Shown: positions 1 through 9,464 of the stretch, one piece after another
Position numbering within the stretch: the first letter of the stretch is position 1
How the letters are laid out: every line of letters starts with the position of its first letter
Assembly: GCA_014905825.1 (NCBI GenBank)
Contig: JACGCN010000015.1
Span: 62,001-126,000, forward strand
Origin: Lyophyllum atratum
Lineage: Eukaryota; Basidiomycota; Agaricomycetes; Agaricales; Lyophyllaceae
DNA length: 64,000 bases
Direction of reading: 5' to 3'
Position numbers and translations under genes: made by a program
Notes under the pieces: generated by a model
The model's input: only the letters and a program-made list of their open reading frames with translations
The model's database searches: none
Told to the model about the DNA's origin: nothing

Positions 1-189
1 TGTGCTTCTTGGGCGGGGCGGACCTCTTGTTCAACAGTTAATGGCTGACTTGATGGCCTGCGCTTTTGGCACATTTTCCATGGTGCCCTCTGGTTTGGTA
101 GACAGTCTGTGTTGATGCTGGGTCAGGTCAAGAAAGGCATGTCAAAGATGGTCCCAGAGTTGTCCAGGAGGCCCCTGCATCCTCCATCC

Positions 190-760
190 AGTAACCATTG
201 CACACATGCATGTCCTGTTCAAAGGCCTCGACCTCACCAATCTCTTCGATTGCTGCTGTTTGGGCTGTCGTGCCAGTGGTCCTGCTGTCAACTCGGCGAG
301 CTCATTGTCCCAGCTGCGTCAAAATTTGATCCACGTTATAATGTTTCTTGTAGTGCACAGGTTCAGTTCTGGTCTGTGCCCAATGGGAAAGAACATCTTT
401 CCTTTCATGTTCCTTGGACCGAGACTACAGTGTTCGCTGGGGCGCGCATAGTCAGCGTCGACAATGGCACCATCATCAGCCCCACATTAGCTCTTCATCA
501 TCATCTTTATACAAACTCCTTGGTCCTACATATAGCTCCAATGTTTGCGTACAAGATATCTGACTTATCTTGGGCTCCTTTAACACAGGGTGACTTCCTC
601 ACTCGTTGTAATACTGTGTGGCATGCTGGGGACCTCGGGGAGTTGAGTGGCCATTGCTTCCAAATTGGTGGGGCAACAGAATATCTCCTGCAGGGTGTTG
701 CACCCGACATTGTCCAGGTTTTGGATCGCTGGCATCTTAGGCATTTCTGGAGTATTGGAG
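190..760 (+). pseudogene. Relic of a DIRS/Crypton-type tyrosine recombinase
   Basis: Two reading frames joined by a frameshift near 250-285 encode the C-terminal half of a tyrosine recombinase of the kind scattered through agaricomycete genomes. The first frame gives a GLDLTNLFD segment. The second runs from LGELIVP through FHVPWTETT, GARI and PLTQGDFLTRCN to GHCFQIGGATEYLLQGV and DRWHLRHFW. The family's catalytic box is H-x-x-R (normally GHSFRIGG); here the arginine is Q, and no catalytic Tyr follows the RW motif in frame. Both point to a dead fragment. No flanking element ends could be identified. The family assignment rests on motif order; which superfamily it came from is uncertain. Confidence 0.72.
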
Positions 761-1239
761 AAAAATCGAGGACATTCTACCTGTTTTTCTGTCAGGTGAA
801 GCTCTTATCTCTCGTCTTAGTTTATTACGCTCCTCGATGGAGAGCTTTAGAGTTAATAATCGGCTGCCCAAGTAGTTTGTGTGTTTTATTTTCGCTTATT
901 CAATTATTTTGCAAGTTCTTTTCCAGCCTCGGATGGGTGAGTCGCGAACACCTTCACGACTGTGGTTGGCTGGTAGGTTCGTCATTTGTTGTTCACGACT
1001 AACTCAAAGCTCGAGGTCGTGTTTCTTTAGGATCAAAATTTGCAATCTGGCCGAAAGCGATTGCTCACTCATCTCTTACATATTCTTTTGTGACTCGATA
1101 TTCACGAGCAGATTGGAAGCTGAGGACATCAAAATTTGGGGCGCAAAAGCTGAAAGAGTTAAGTCCAGTTCCGGTTGCAAACCCGGTTCATGTAATCGGA
1201 CCTCCTAAGTGGAATTGTATGGTTTAGAGTTAGGCTTCT
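761..1239. other. Non-coding spacer in transposon island
   Basis: No convincing gene is visible. A short CCGGTT/AACCCGG-rich patch near 1163-1200 resembles the CAGTTGCAACCGG-type repeats of the miniature element at 1992-2527. It may be a decayed fragment of similar DNA. Confidence 0.4.
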
Positions 1240-1991
1240 TGGAGGCACATGCCGCTGACGCTTCTCGGAAATGCGGCGGGCTTCGTCAAGGTGACGAGTG
1301 GCCTCGAGCCAGCACCTGAAGTCAACAACCTTGTGAGTCTCCTTGTCAAAATAATGTCAGCAAAAGTTTGGGATCTAAGCCAGCCTCGATCTTCTCTCTC
1401 AGCTGGTCCTTTGCATCATCGAACCAATACAGAGTGCCAGCCAACAACATGTTCATTGACTGCATCTCCGTAGCCCAATCCCAAAATTTAAATGGAGTGG
1501 ACTTGTGGTTCCAACGAGAAGACAGGATTTTGATTCTAAGCTTGGATGGCCAGTCCTCAGGAAGGTAGTTGGTGTGCAACTCGGTCATGAACATGTCAAA
1601 AGGAAGGACGAGGATACGAGCAATCACCTGAGATCCAGCTGCAAAGATGACTATTGTGAATCCATGTAATGCAGTGGTGGACGCAATCTGGCACCTTAAT
1701 GTTCTTTACTTCGAAAAAATCAACACATCTGTTGTCATAATCTTTCGCAACTTGGGGAGTGAGATCCCCTGCAATAAGACTTGGAAGCTTCCCATCTTTG
1801 ATCTCGCATGAAGCCAAGGGCATGAAAAAAGGAGTCATAATGTGATTCTGGTTGCGTATGCGAGGTGGCGATGAGTCGGAGGACAAAGAGGATGATGACG
1901 AGGATGGTGTAGAAGAAGGAGGCAATGGATTGTTCAACTGGTTTGGGGACAGCGGTGGTGATGGGGAATTGGAAGGCAGGGAAGGTGTCAA
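1240..1991 (-). pseudogene. Truncated gag of a Ty3/Gypsy retrotransposon
   Basis: The minus strand encodes a Pro/Ser-rich leader, then EIKDGKLPSLIAGDLTP, then, after frame breaks near 1600-1680, YLPEDWPSKLR and FWDWATEMQSMNMLLAGT. A further frameshift near 1345 leads to VVDFRCWLEATRHLDEARR. Each block aligns in order with the gag of the complete element at 9815-15803 (EIKDKRLPMLHVGDLTP, YLPLNWENKLR, FWDWSAHIQSMNTFLFGT, DFDAWLHEIRRLDDKR). It is therefore a diverged cousin of that family. No protease, reverse transcriptase or integrase remains, so the copy is truncated after gag. The hAT-like miniature element at 1992-2527 sits at its N-terminal end. Confidence 0.8.
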
Positions 1992-2527
1992 TAGTGTTTT
2001 GAAGTCCAGTTGGACAACTGGAAAATAACTGAAAAATAACAACCGGACCTTCAGTTGCAGTTGTGGCAGCTTAGACCTCAACAACTGCAGTTGAGTTGCG
2101 GTTTTTTGCAGTTGCGGGAACAGTTGCAACTGGTTGTGGCTGTGCAGGGTATGTACCATATAGCCACATGCATTCCTGTCATTTTCAGCCTTGAAAGTCT
2201 GAAATTGGGCAAGATTTGGCCAAGTTATGACTGAAACAATGTTTTCTTTGTGCTTAGACTGATAGTAATTGTAATTTCTCAATAACTTTGTCATTTCTTA
2301 TCCGTTTATTATGACCCAGGGCTTGTTTTGAAGCTCACGGATAGCCGGACCTGGTTCCAAACCGGCAATCAGTTGCAACCGGTCCACAACCAGTTGCAAC
2401 TGCAAACGACCAGTTGTGAACAAGTCCAGTTGCAGTTGCTCATATTTTTCAACTGCAACAACCAATTGAAGTCCAGTTGCGCTAAAATTAGGCAAAAGAC
2501 TGGACTCAACTGGACTTCAAAACACTA
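1992..2527. mobile_element. hAT-like miniature transposon (MITE) with CAGTTG subterminal repeats
   Basis: The two ends are perfect 21-bp inverted repeats. AGTGTTTTGAAGTCCAGTTG occupies 1993-2012, its reverse complement 2507-2526, and one further base matches on each side, giving TAGTG termini. TAGTG fits the YARNG terminus usual for hAT transposons. The interior holds about 18 copies of CAGTTG/CAACTG in both orientations and no coding capacity. The flanks (GGTGTCAA left, GGTCAATG right) share bases but are not a clean 8-bp duplication, so the hAT assignment rests on the termini. It lies inside the leader/gag start of the truncated Ty3 element. Confidence 0.68.
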
Positions 2528-2868
2528 GGTCAATGACGAGGACAAGTTGGAACTGGCAGGAAGACCGATGAGCACACGACTGCAAGTTGTGAGCGGGGCC
2601 TTGATCGAAGGCACCTGTTTGGACAGTTTGGCAGTCGGACCTGGATATATGCGCGTGCACAGGGCAACATGGCATTGGAGATGATGCCGACAACCTGTGA
2701 AGAGCTTGTGAGTGATGGTAACGAGCGAAAACAGTCAACAGCTGACAGAACAATGAGGATGAAGACAGAACACGGTTCAACAATGGTGGGAACAGTTCGA
2801 TTGAGGTAAATTAACTTGAAGGAAAAAATCGAGAGATTCCCGATCGATATTGAAAAAAAGGGGAAACC
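2528..2868 (-). other. Probable untranslated leader of the truncated Ty3 element
   Basis: This stretch lies between the gag relic and the putative LTR, with no supported coding sequence. It has the position and texture (for example an ATATGCGCG stretch near 2645-2655) of the leader of the intact element at 15308-15600. The assignment is by position rather than clear sequence identity. Confidence 0.4.
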
Positions 2869-3162
2869 TGCCCTGTAGGGTAGGTAACACTGACTTTTAT
2901 GCAAGGTCAATAGGATCGGTGTGTGATTGATGAAAGCAGTGGTGAAAGGGACATGGGGAAAAATGTAGAATACAAGATATTCTATGGTATTTATACTATC
3001 TGAAAGGGCTGCGATGTGGTTGCCAGATCTGATGTCGATGGCAAAGGGAATCATCTGTCGATGCCAAATAACACACGAGCCTGCATACATGTCTTGCGTT
3101 TGCTCATTGTCGTGGCAGGCCGGCGGGTCCAGTGGTTCCGAGATGCGATCTGTAGGATTACA
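2869..3162 (-). repeat. Putative degenerate 5' LTR of the truncated Ty3 element
   Basis: The segment ends in GGATTACA at 3155-3162, the same terminal octamer as both LTRs of the complete element, and a TG dinucleotide opens it near 2869 just after an A-rich leader end. That order (leader, A-run, TG...CA) mirrors 15580-15803. The internal sequence is not obviously similar to the 203-bp LTR, so the left boundary is approximate. Confidence 0.4.
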
Positions 3163-3164
3163 AT

Positions 3165-3173
3165 GGGGTCTAC
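3165..3173. repeat. Left 9-bp target-site duplication of the DUF6589/helicase transposon
   Basis: GGGGTCTAC directly precedes the left terminal inverted repeat and recurs exactly at 9456-9464, directly after the right terminal repeat. Confidence 0.88.
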
Positions 3174-3240
3174 TAGACTGGTGACCATTCCCTTAGGCTC
3201 AATTAAGACCCTCTCACGCTGAAACGTGAGAGGGGCTTAG
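3174..3240. repeat. Left transposon end: TIR plus subterminal hairpin
   Basis: The 20-bp terminal repeat at 3174-3193 is followed by a hairpin with perfect 10-bp arms: CCCTCTCACG at 3209-3218, loop CTGAAA, and CGTGAGAGGG at 3225-3234. TAAG and CTTA flank it and extend the stem past one mismatch. The right end also places a CCCTC...GAGGG hairpin right behind the terminal repeat, so terminal repeat plus hairpin looks like the shared end structure. Confidence 0.75.
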
Positions 3241-3443
3241 ATCAAAGTAGGAGTTTCATTAGGGCAATGTAAATGTTTTCATCGCTGGCTGGAGCTCTGA
3301 GCTCGTCTTAAATTCCTACAATTGGCTGAGACAAAATGTTCATTGGAGGTTTATCTAGAGGACCATGTACTGCAAGCACCAGAAAATTGTGGGAGGGGCA
3401 TAAATGACGCAAAGTAAATATCGCGCTCATTTGTGATCGTCAT

Positions 3444-3475
3444 CAGAAAGACTACAAAAGTTTGTAGTCTTTCTG
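3444..3475. repeat. Perfect 15-bp-arm palindrome in the DUF6589 leader
   Basis: CAGAAAGACTACAAA at 3444-3458, the dinucleotide AG, then the exact reverse complement at 3461-3475. It lies 49 bp before the DUF6589 start codon. It could be a transposase- or regulator-binding site, or an RNA hairpin in the leader if transcription starts upstream. Nothing else in the sequence decides between these. Confidence 0.85.
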
Positions 3476-3524
3476 CGTTTGAGATACCGGCATCAAGGCC
3501 ATCAATCAAAGTCACATCAGTCAC

Positions 3525-6286
3525 ATGTCGACAGAGACGAAGTTGGATCTCTCCATTGACGCGATCAAGGAAAACGGCTTTCGTTCCACGAACCAATTTA
3601 TCGAGGCTTACTACGACTCCAAGCATGCAGTGCAAAGTTTGCGCTTTCAAGAAGGAAAATCTTATGGTCCAGCAAATCTCCTCAACTCATGGACTCGCAA
3701 CGTACCTAAGGGCTCAGAAGCAGGTCTCAATCGTTTCATTACACAAAAGGCATCGGAGATCATGGTCCGGGAGTCCACCAAAGCCTGTCGTGATGCCACG
3801 CTCTCCATCCCATCAACCGGCCTCGACATTCCTTACCTCACATCCGAATTTGGCCTTCAGAAAATCCAGGACACCTACTCAACCCTTCTCCCATGTCTAT
3901 CCATCCTTCTCCATGCCCTTTTGACAGCAGAAAACGACTACGAACGCTGGAATAACACAGAGAAGGATGGAAAAGAGGAAATGGCTGTGAAGGTATGTTT
4001 GTACCGTGCTCGAATCTGATAGACATATCTGATCACAGCATGGTGTTAAGATGATCGTCATTATTATTAGCATGCTTTTGTTCTTCCGTAATCGAGCAAT
4101 GAATGCATTTCAACTTGTCATTGGTGTTTTCCTTGCGAGTTCTGGTGCGAGTCGACGAATCATCGACACCTTCAAATTTCAATCATATGGGTCTATCTGT
4201 CAGTTATCAGTGAGTATTTCATTCTATAACCGCTTCCTAGTCTTATTTCTGTTCAGAACAGTACAGAGAGCTCTACGAACACTATCAGAAGATGCGAAAA
4301 AGCAAGCGCGAACTTTCGCATCATTGCCTGACCGTCTTTGGGGTGTCGTGTACGACAACATCAATTTTACTCTCAGAACTGCATCTCAGCGGCTTGACTC
4401 AGCTACACGACAGCTGAATGCTACGACACTGGCCCTCTTCTCTCTTCCAATCAAGTTTACACGTCGGACATATGCCTCAGCGTTGTCCATCCTCGAGCGC
4501 AACAAACTCATTAGTGCACGACAGAAGCTCAAGGTGGATGACCTGTATCCCACTGAGGCGAAGCAGGAACAAGTTAAGGCTGCTTTTAAGCATGGTATTC
4601 GTTCCATCCTGCTCTCGCACACACCTGGGCATCTGCGGCGCCATAGAAAGACGAAAGCTTTATGCAAGCAGACATCATCGCTCAAACCCCGTATCCGTGT
4701 CCTGGGCCATGATAAGACCGAGTTTTTCCCTCTTCCAGCATTGAATGAAGAAGAAGCTTCTGTCGGTGGCACATTACGTGTTGTTGAGAAGATATTCACG
4801 TCACTCCTGGGACTCGCCGCAGAAGCCGTCGAGGTTGAGCTCCGACTTCTGGTTGGTGACTGGCTCTCAATCCGCAATCTCCGCTTGATGAAGGACGAGC
4901 GCGAGAACGAATTCACCAGCTTTCTCCGCTTCGATTGGGTGCAGGAGGTAGCAATGCCCTTCCATTTCCAACTGAACGCAATGTACTGCCTCTTTCGGAC
5001 CCACCTTGGCACAGCTGCTCAGGAAAATCCTAGCTCTCTTGAACAGCATCGCAGTCTTCTCCGTCGCTCCAAACTCGATCTCAAGAAGCCTGAGTACAAT
5101 AAGGCCAAGGAGCTCGTCATGCACTCCCTGATTGCTCGCATCCTGGATTGCACTAGGTATGAGACTTGGATATTCCGGCAAGTAAGATACTCATACATAC
5201 AAAATTAGATTGGTCCTGAAGAAGAAAAAACTTCAAGATCTTAAAGCATGGATGCCTGACTGCGCTGAATTTGAGAGAGTAGTCGGGGAGGTCTTCACAC
5301 GGTATGCATGCACTTCAGCCGCTCACGATGCACTCGAGGCTGGTGACGAGGTTCTTGCACACTCGATCCTCTTCATCCGAGATGCGTTGTTTTTCTGGGA
5401 ATTTTGTGACGCTGTTCGTGATGCTGATGTTGGCCGTATGTGGGTGGTCTATGACTTCTGGGTATTCATGTTCCGTGGGGCAGGCTGCCATAATTATGGT
5501 AACGAGATTCTGGAGATGAAGGCACAGTTTGAGCATGAGTTTCCGGCTGTACTGCGGGAGCTGGTCGCGAGTACGTGGTTGATGAATCGGTGGGGGAAGA
5601 AGGGCAGGTCCATTCCCACTGATCTCTACCTTGAGCACAACAACGGATTCACCAAGGTGCGCTAAGCTCTGTGTTGTCAAAATATTTGGAATTGACATGA
5701 AGGCCAGAACATGTTTGCGATGGGGAGCTGTGCGTCCATTGACCATGTACAAAATAAATCGTCGGCATGTGTTGAGGTCCTGCGGTGCCTATCACATGAA
5801 GTCACCTCGTGGTTTGGAGTTCGAGATTACCACCGTCGTCGGAAGGAAGTTAGCATCGATGGCGACGTCGCAGCAATATGCCTTGATCTCTCTGTCCACC
5901 AGGTTCACACTCTCACTAGGAATCAAAAGATTGCACAGCCCTCTGCAGGAACTAAAAAAAAGCAGGGCAGTGCTACAGGTGGTAAAGGTGGAAAGAAGAG
6001 GAGGCCGACGGTATGGGATGTATTGTTGGAAGGCATGAAAATGCTAACAGAAAAGAGCATGTACGAGCACTGGTTAAGACGAACTGGGAGTGATGGTACA
6101 GGTATATTTGGAGATGAAGAAGGTGAGCGGCCCGAGGAGGTAGATGGGAGTATGGAGGAATATGGGATTGAGGCGGCATTTGCTGACCCAGATGGCCAGA
6201 TGGACGTGGATGCGGCAATGGACCCCGACTTCCCGGAATGCCCATTCTCTAATGTTGGTATTAGCATGGAAAGCGGCGATGATTAG
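3525..6286 (+). CDS. DUF6589-family protein, candidate transposase (probably frameshifted)
   Basis: Inferred exons are 3525-3992, 4039-4209, 4257-5156, 5209-5656 and 5708-6286, all with GT-AG introns. The product matches DUF6589, a family expanded in Agaricomycetes with no established function. Recognisable blocks are FLASSGASRRIIDTF, VVYDNINF, LLVGDWLSIRNLR, MPFHFQLNAM, FIRDALFFWEFCDA and SSACVEVLRCLSHEV. The YDN and GDW aspartates are candidate metal-binding residues. Near 4171-4180 the frame breaks. Restoring the family-like NHMGLSVSYQ/TVQRAL join across the 47-nt intron needs about 7 extra bases (AAATTTC) removed, so this copy is likely defective unless splicing differs. The C-terminus is lysine-rich then acidic. 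The gene faces the helicase within one TIR-bounded element, which suggests a mobility role. Confidence 0.75.
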
Positions 6287-8567
6287 CTAGAACGACATAC
6301 CAGTGCAAGTAGTTGGGTATCCGCCATGAAAACATTGTTGATGATGAACTAGCAGCCATGTAGGCGGGGCAGTGGGCCGCCGGGGAATTGTCAATGAAAG
6401 GATCAGAGTCCGTTGCTTGAACGTCATGAGCACGGCGTTTTGACTTGCGCTCTTCTGCCTCTTGGGCATCACGTTCCCGTCTCGCAGTGCAGAAATCTGT
6501 GAGTAAAACGATGAGAGACTCCATCTTTGCTTCGTCAGGTATCCATCTAACAAGGCTATTGATCAGTGAAGCATTAATGCCATCACTGTTCAAGATAACA
6601 TGGGCTTTGTCGACGAGCCGGCCAATGTTTTCCTTGGTCATGACCCAGTCTCGCAAGAGGAAGGGATTTCGAGGCTTCATCTCTGTCCATCTAGAATCGC
6701 GCCAAGATATCAGCGCCTCGCGTAGATTTTCGCGTTCGGGTTTTGAGCATTGAAGCGAAGTGGATGTCAAAGGCTCTGCAGCAGCCGGTGGGTCGTTGAT
6801 GTCAGCGGGCTGGGTGACTATGTTACGCGTGTTCATGTGGTGCTGAATGACCTGTCGGTCAGATGTAGTGAGAAGACCGACTGGCTTCTCAGGATCGGCT
6901 CGGCATCTTTTCGCACTACATCCGCACTCGGGACCAACACGCAATTGCTGTTCCACCACCCATGTCACTTGTCCATCCTCGACATCACTTTCTCCATCGC
7001 CATCTTCCACTGCTTCATACCATTCAAACCCTGGAAGCTCTGGATGTGGACGGAAATGCGCACACACAAATTCTCGCATACAGGAATCCGATTGGGAGCA
7101 GTTGATATATTTGCGGGCGGGAGCATCCATGGTACGTCGTTTCTCTGCTTCTGCAAGGAGCTTCTTTGATTTTGGTTGTGTGGTATCTTCCATTTCTCCA
7201 GGTGGTTCAAAAGCCCACGGTTTGACAATCCAGATCATCGTCGCCTCTATATTTCGAGCACGGCCACCACGACACCCTTCTGGTATGCATCACTCATGCT
7301 ATCGACACCAAAAATTACGACCCTCGTGACATCAGGGATATCCAGACCCATTCTGAGCGCAAGAGTGGCGAATATGATGCGAACGTCGTTGACGCGGAAC
7401 AGGTCAGTGACCTTATCCTTGAAACCCTCTGAAGCTGTAGCCGTAAATGCATACATCAGCTTTCGAAATTCTGCTGAGACCAAGCTGCGGCAGAGCCTGA
7501 GGGCACGTCGTGCGAGTTTGCGGGTACGGAAGTAGAGGATGGTTTTCTCGAAGCTTTCGGGACCACGAGGATTGATAGGTATGAAGGGAAAGAGATCGAC
7601 CATGGATGACATTGAATATTCCATAGGGCGGACCCACTGCGCAAGATTTGGGTGGTCAGCTCCAAGATCAATCCCCCAGAATGACCGTGGATCTCCCATG
7701 CTGAGCGAGGTGTAAATGACTTCGAATGTACGGGTCGAGCAAGTGGCAGTGAGTGCCATCCATGGTATTTCGGAGCCAGCGACGATTTTGACTGTGTTAA
7801 GCTCGCCGTAAGCCTTGCGAAATTCATCCTTCCAAGTTTCGATGACGTGCGCTTCATCTACGACCATCGCAAGGATCATTTTACGGAAATCCTCCCGGCG
7901 GAATAGCTGCTTGAAGTATGAGTTGCCTAGAAGAATTTCGGGTGATGCGAAGCAGATCCGAAAGGTGCCCTTGCCAAGCTCGGTGAACACTGAGTCTTCT
8001 TGATTGTCTTCGTTTATTGCAACAGCATTGATGTTTATAGGTGCACCATTGTGGATATAGGTGGGTTTTCCATTGAACTGCAACACCTATCACGGTGGTG
8101 AGTCCTTGTCAAGTTCACGGACTGAAGGTATTGCTGCTCACCTGATCCTTCTGCAAGGACTTCAGTGGACTCAGAACGATGACTATGCCCCTGAACCTTG
8201 TGAGCTCAGCTGCTATTGCTAGCAGGACATACACGAGCGACTTTCCTGACCCTGTACCTGTGATTCCGAATGTGTCATATCCCTCGGCCGCTTTTTCGAA
8301 GATTTGGAGCTGCCACTTGGCCGGCGTGCAGGCATAGAGGCCCTCAGCAACACTGACAATATCTTGGATCGGCACTTGCTTGCCTATTCGCGGCCATGGA
8401 CTCGTCCTTGTACTTGGCTGCGGTGTAGATGACGGTGTCTTCTGGCAGCGCGGTGTGTCAAAGGGTGAGTTGCCGGGGACAGGGATGGTACTTAGAGGCG
8501 CTCGACGCGTTGGAGTGGAAGGAACAGCTGTATTACAGACATCACTTGCTCTGTCGGCGTCATTCAT
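6261..8567 (-). CDS. RecQ-like DEAH helicase of the transposon (frameshifted in motif VI)
   Basis: Exon 1 covers 8567-8142 and exon 2 starts at 8086, with a GT-AG intron at 8087-8141. Superfamily 2 motifs are in order: Walker A TGTGSGKS (about residues 104-110), SPLKSLQKDQ, CFASPE, VVDEAH, ALTAT, and motif V TLALRMGLDIPDV. Motif VI is split. The frame reads YQKGVVVAV and stops, while the next frame continues GCRGGRARNIEATMIW and then the C-terminal region. A one-base-type frameshift near 7270-7275 therefore breaks the arginine-finger motif. The C-terminal part has Cys pairs (YINCSQSDSC, CGCSAKRC) like a RecQ zinc region. An autonomous copy would presumably help process DNA during transposition. 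RecQ-like assignment is firm; the role is inferred. Confidence 0.8.
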
Positions 8568-8724
8568 CGAGTCGACGCGAGCGCGTCTTGAGCTTTGCCC
8601 AAGATATAGATAGCGTGCAAATATAGATAGCTTATGTCATGTCACGCTGTAGAGACCGGCAACTAAATCGATTCAAAAGTTTTCTGATGTTTTGCATTGC
8701 CTTATGATTTACCCTAGTTTGGTA

Positions 8725-8751
8725 CAAGACCGTCCACACGTGGACGTCTTG
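8725..8751. repeat. Imperfect palindrome near the right transposon end
   Basis: CAAGAC (8725-8730), one unpaired C, GTCCAC, centre AC, GTGGAC and GTCTTG (8746-8751) form a 12-bp-arm palindrome. It lies 5 bp outside the internal end-like repeat at 8757. Confidence 0.7.
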
Positions 8752-8756
8752 GTATG

Positions 8757-9455
8757 AGACTAACCATTCCCTCACTGAGAGACAAGTCTCAAGTTGAGGG
8801 ACTGGCAAAGCTGAGTTTAAACTAGGAGAGAGCAAACATCAAAAACACATGACCTCGCAATCGGACATCCCGTTTGAGTTACATGTTACGGATTAGGACA
8901 GGATGGTAAACAAGTGTTTTGCCAGTCTATAGCTCTCTATTAGCTCTTCCAGCTATGTCCCTACCCTCAGCGAGCGAATGCAAGCAATCAGATTGTAGAC
9001 TCTGACTGAAATTGAACCTCTGCTCTCCTCAGCCATCTACCCCAGTGGACTTTTGGCCGATGAGAGGAAGATTGTGTGGTGAGCTTCCTTTGCATGGACC
9101 GTTATGTACTGGGACTCGAGCGCCTTGCGCTATTCAGCTTAAGCCGCACTGACAGCATGAAACAGCGAGGATTCAGTGGTCAATGCGGGTACGGGTAGCG
9201 GGTTGCTTTTTATAGAGACACGTCTTGAGACAGGCTCGAGGTAGGTTGAGCCGATGTGAAGATTGAAATGGACGCGACGGGGAGCGCATCTGCCTCAGTG
9301 TTCCCAATCCGTAAGATGTAACCCAAACGAGACGTCTGATTGATGCGGAGGTCACTTTCTTTTGATGTTTGCTCTCTCCTACTAGTTTAAACTCAGCTAT
9401 GCCAGTCCCTCTACTCGAGGCTTGTCTCTCAGTAGAGGGAACGGTCACCAGTCTA
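8757..9455. repeat. Foldback unit forming the transposon's right end
   Basis: About 90 bp at 8757-8844 recur in inverted orientation at 9360-9454. Shared blocks include CATTCCCT/CGTTCCCT, ACTGAGAGACAAG, GAGGGACTGGCA, GCTGAGTTTAAACTA and GGAGAGAGCAAACATCAAAA. Each arm contains a small CCCTC...GAGGG hairpin. The roughly 515-bp centre has no coding sequence. It looks like a non-autonomous derivative of the same family that forms, or is nested against, the right end: the outer boundary at 9455 is shared with the big element, and the inner end has no target duplication of its own. Confidence 0.78.
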
Positions 9456-9464
9456 GGGGTCTAC
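9456..9464. repeat. Right 9-bp target-site duplication
   Basis: GGGGTCTAC, an exact copy of 3165-3173, lies directly outside the right terminal inverted repeat. Confidence 0.88.

Larger units (their letters stand above)
3174..9455. mobile_element. Complete DNA transposon carrying DUF6589 and RecQ-like helicase genes (Academ-like candidate)
   Basis: The unit is 6,282 bp. Its ends are inverted repeats: TAGACTGGTGACCATTCCCT at 3174-3193 and, in reverse orientation at 9436-9455, the same 20 bases with one mismatch. A perfect 9-bp direct repeat, GGGGTCTAC, flanks it. Inside are two convergent genes whose 3' ends overlap by 26 bp: the DUF6589 protein on plus and the helicase on minus. The DUF6589 protein shows YDNINF and GDWLS blocks resembling DDE-type acidic positions of Academ-superfamily transposases as I recall them. 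The helicase companion recalls the helicase-bearing AcademH branch. That classification is inference; boundaries and gene content are seen directly. Both genes appear frameshifted, so this copy is probably immobile on its own. Confidence 0.82.

Noticed and set aside
1160..1210. Possible tRNA-like GGTTC element
   Set aside because: No acceptor stem or anticodon arm can be built around it; it resembles the CAACCGG-type repeat instead.
2530..3090. 186-codon minus-strand frame
   Set aside because: It lies within the putative leader and LTR of the truncated Ty3 element and shows no domain.
4386..5012. 208-codon minus-strand frame
   Set aside because: Antisense shadow of DUF6589; the plus strand carries the family motifs.
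8757..9455. Independent MITE with its own target duplication
   Set aside because: The left inner end has no copy of GGGGTCTAC or any other flank match, so it was listed as a foldback end of the larger element.
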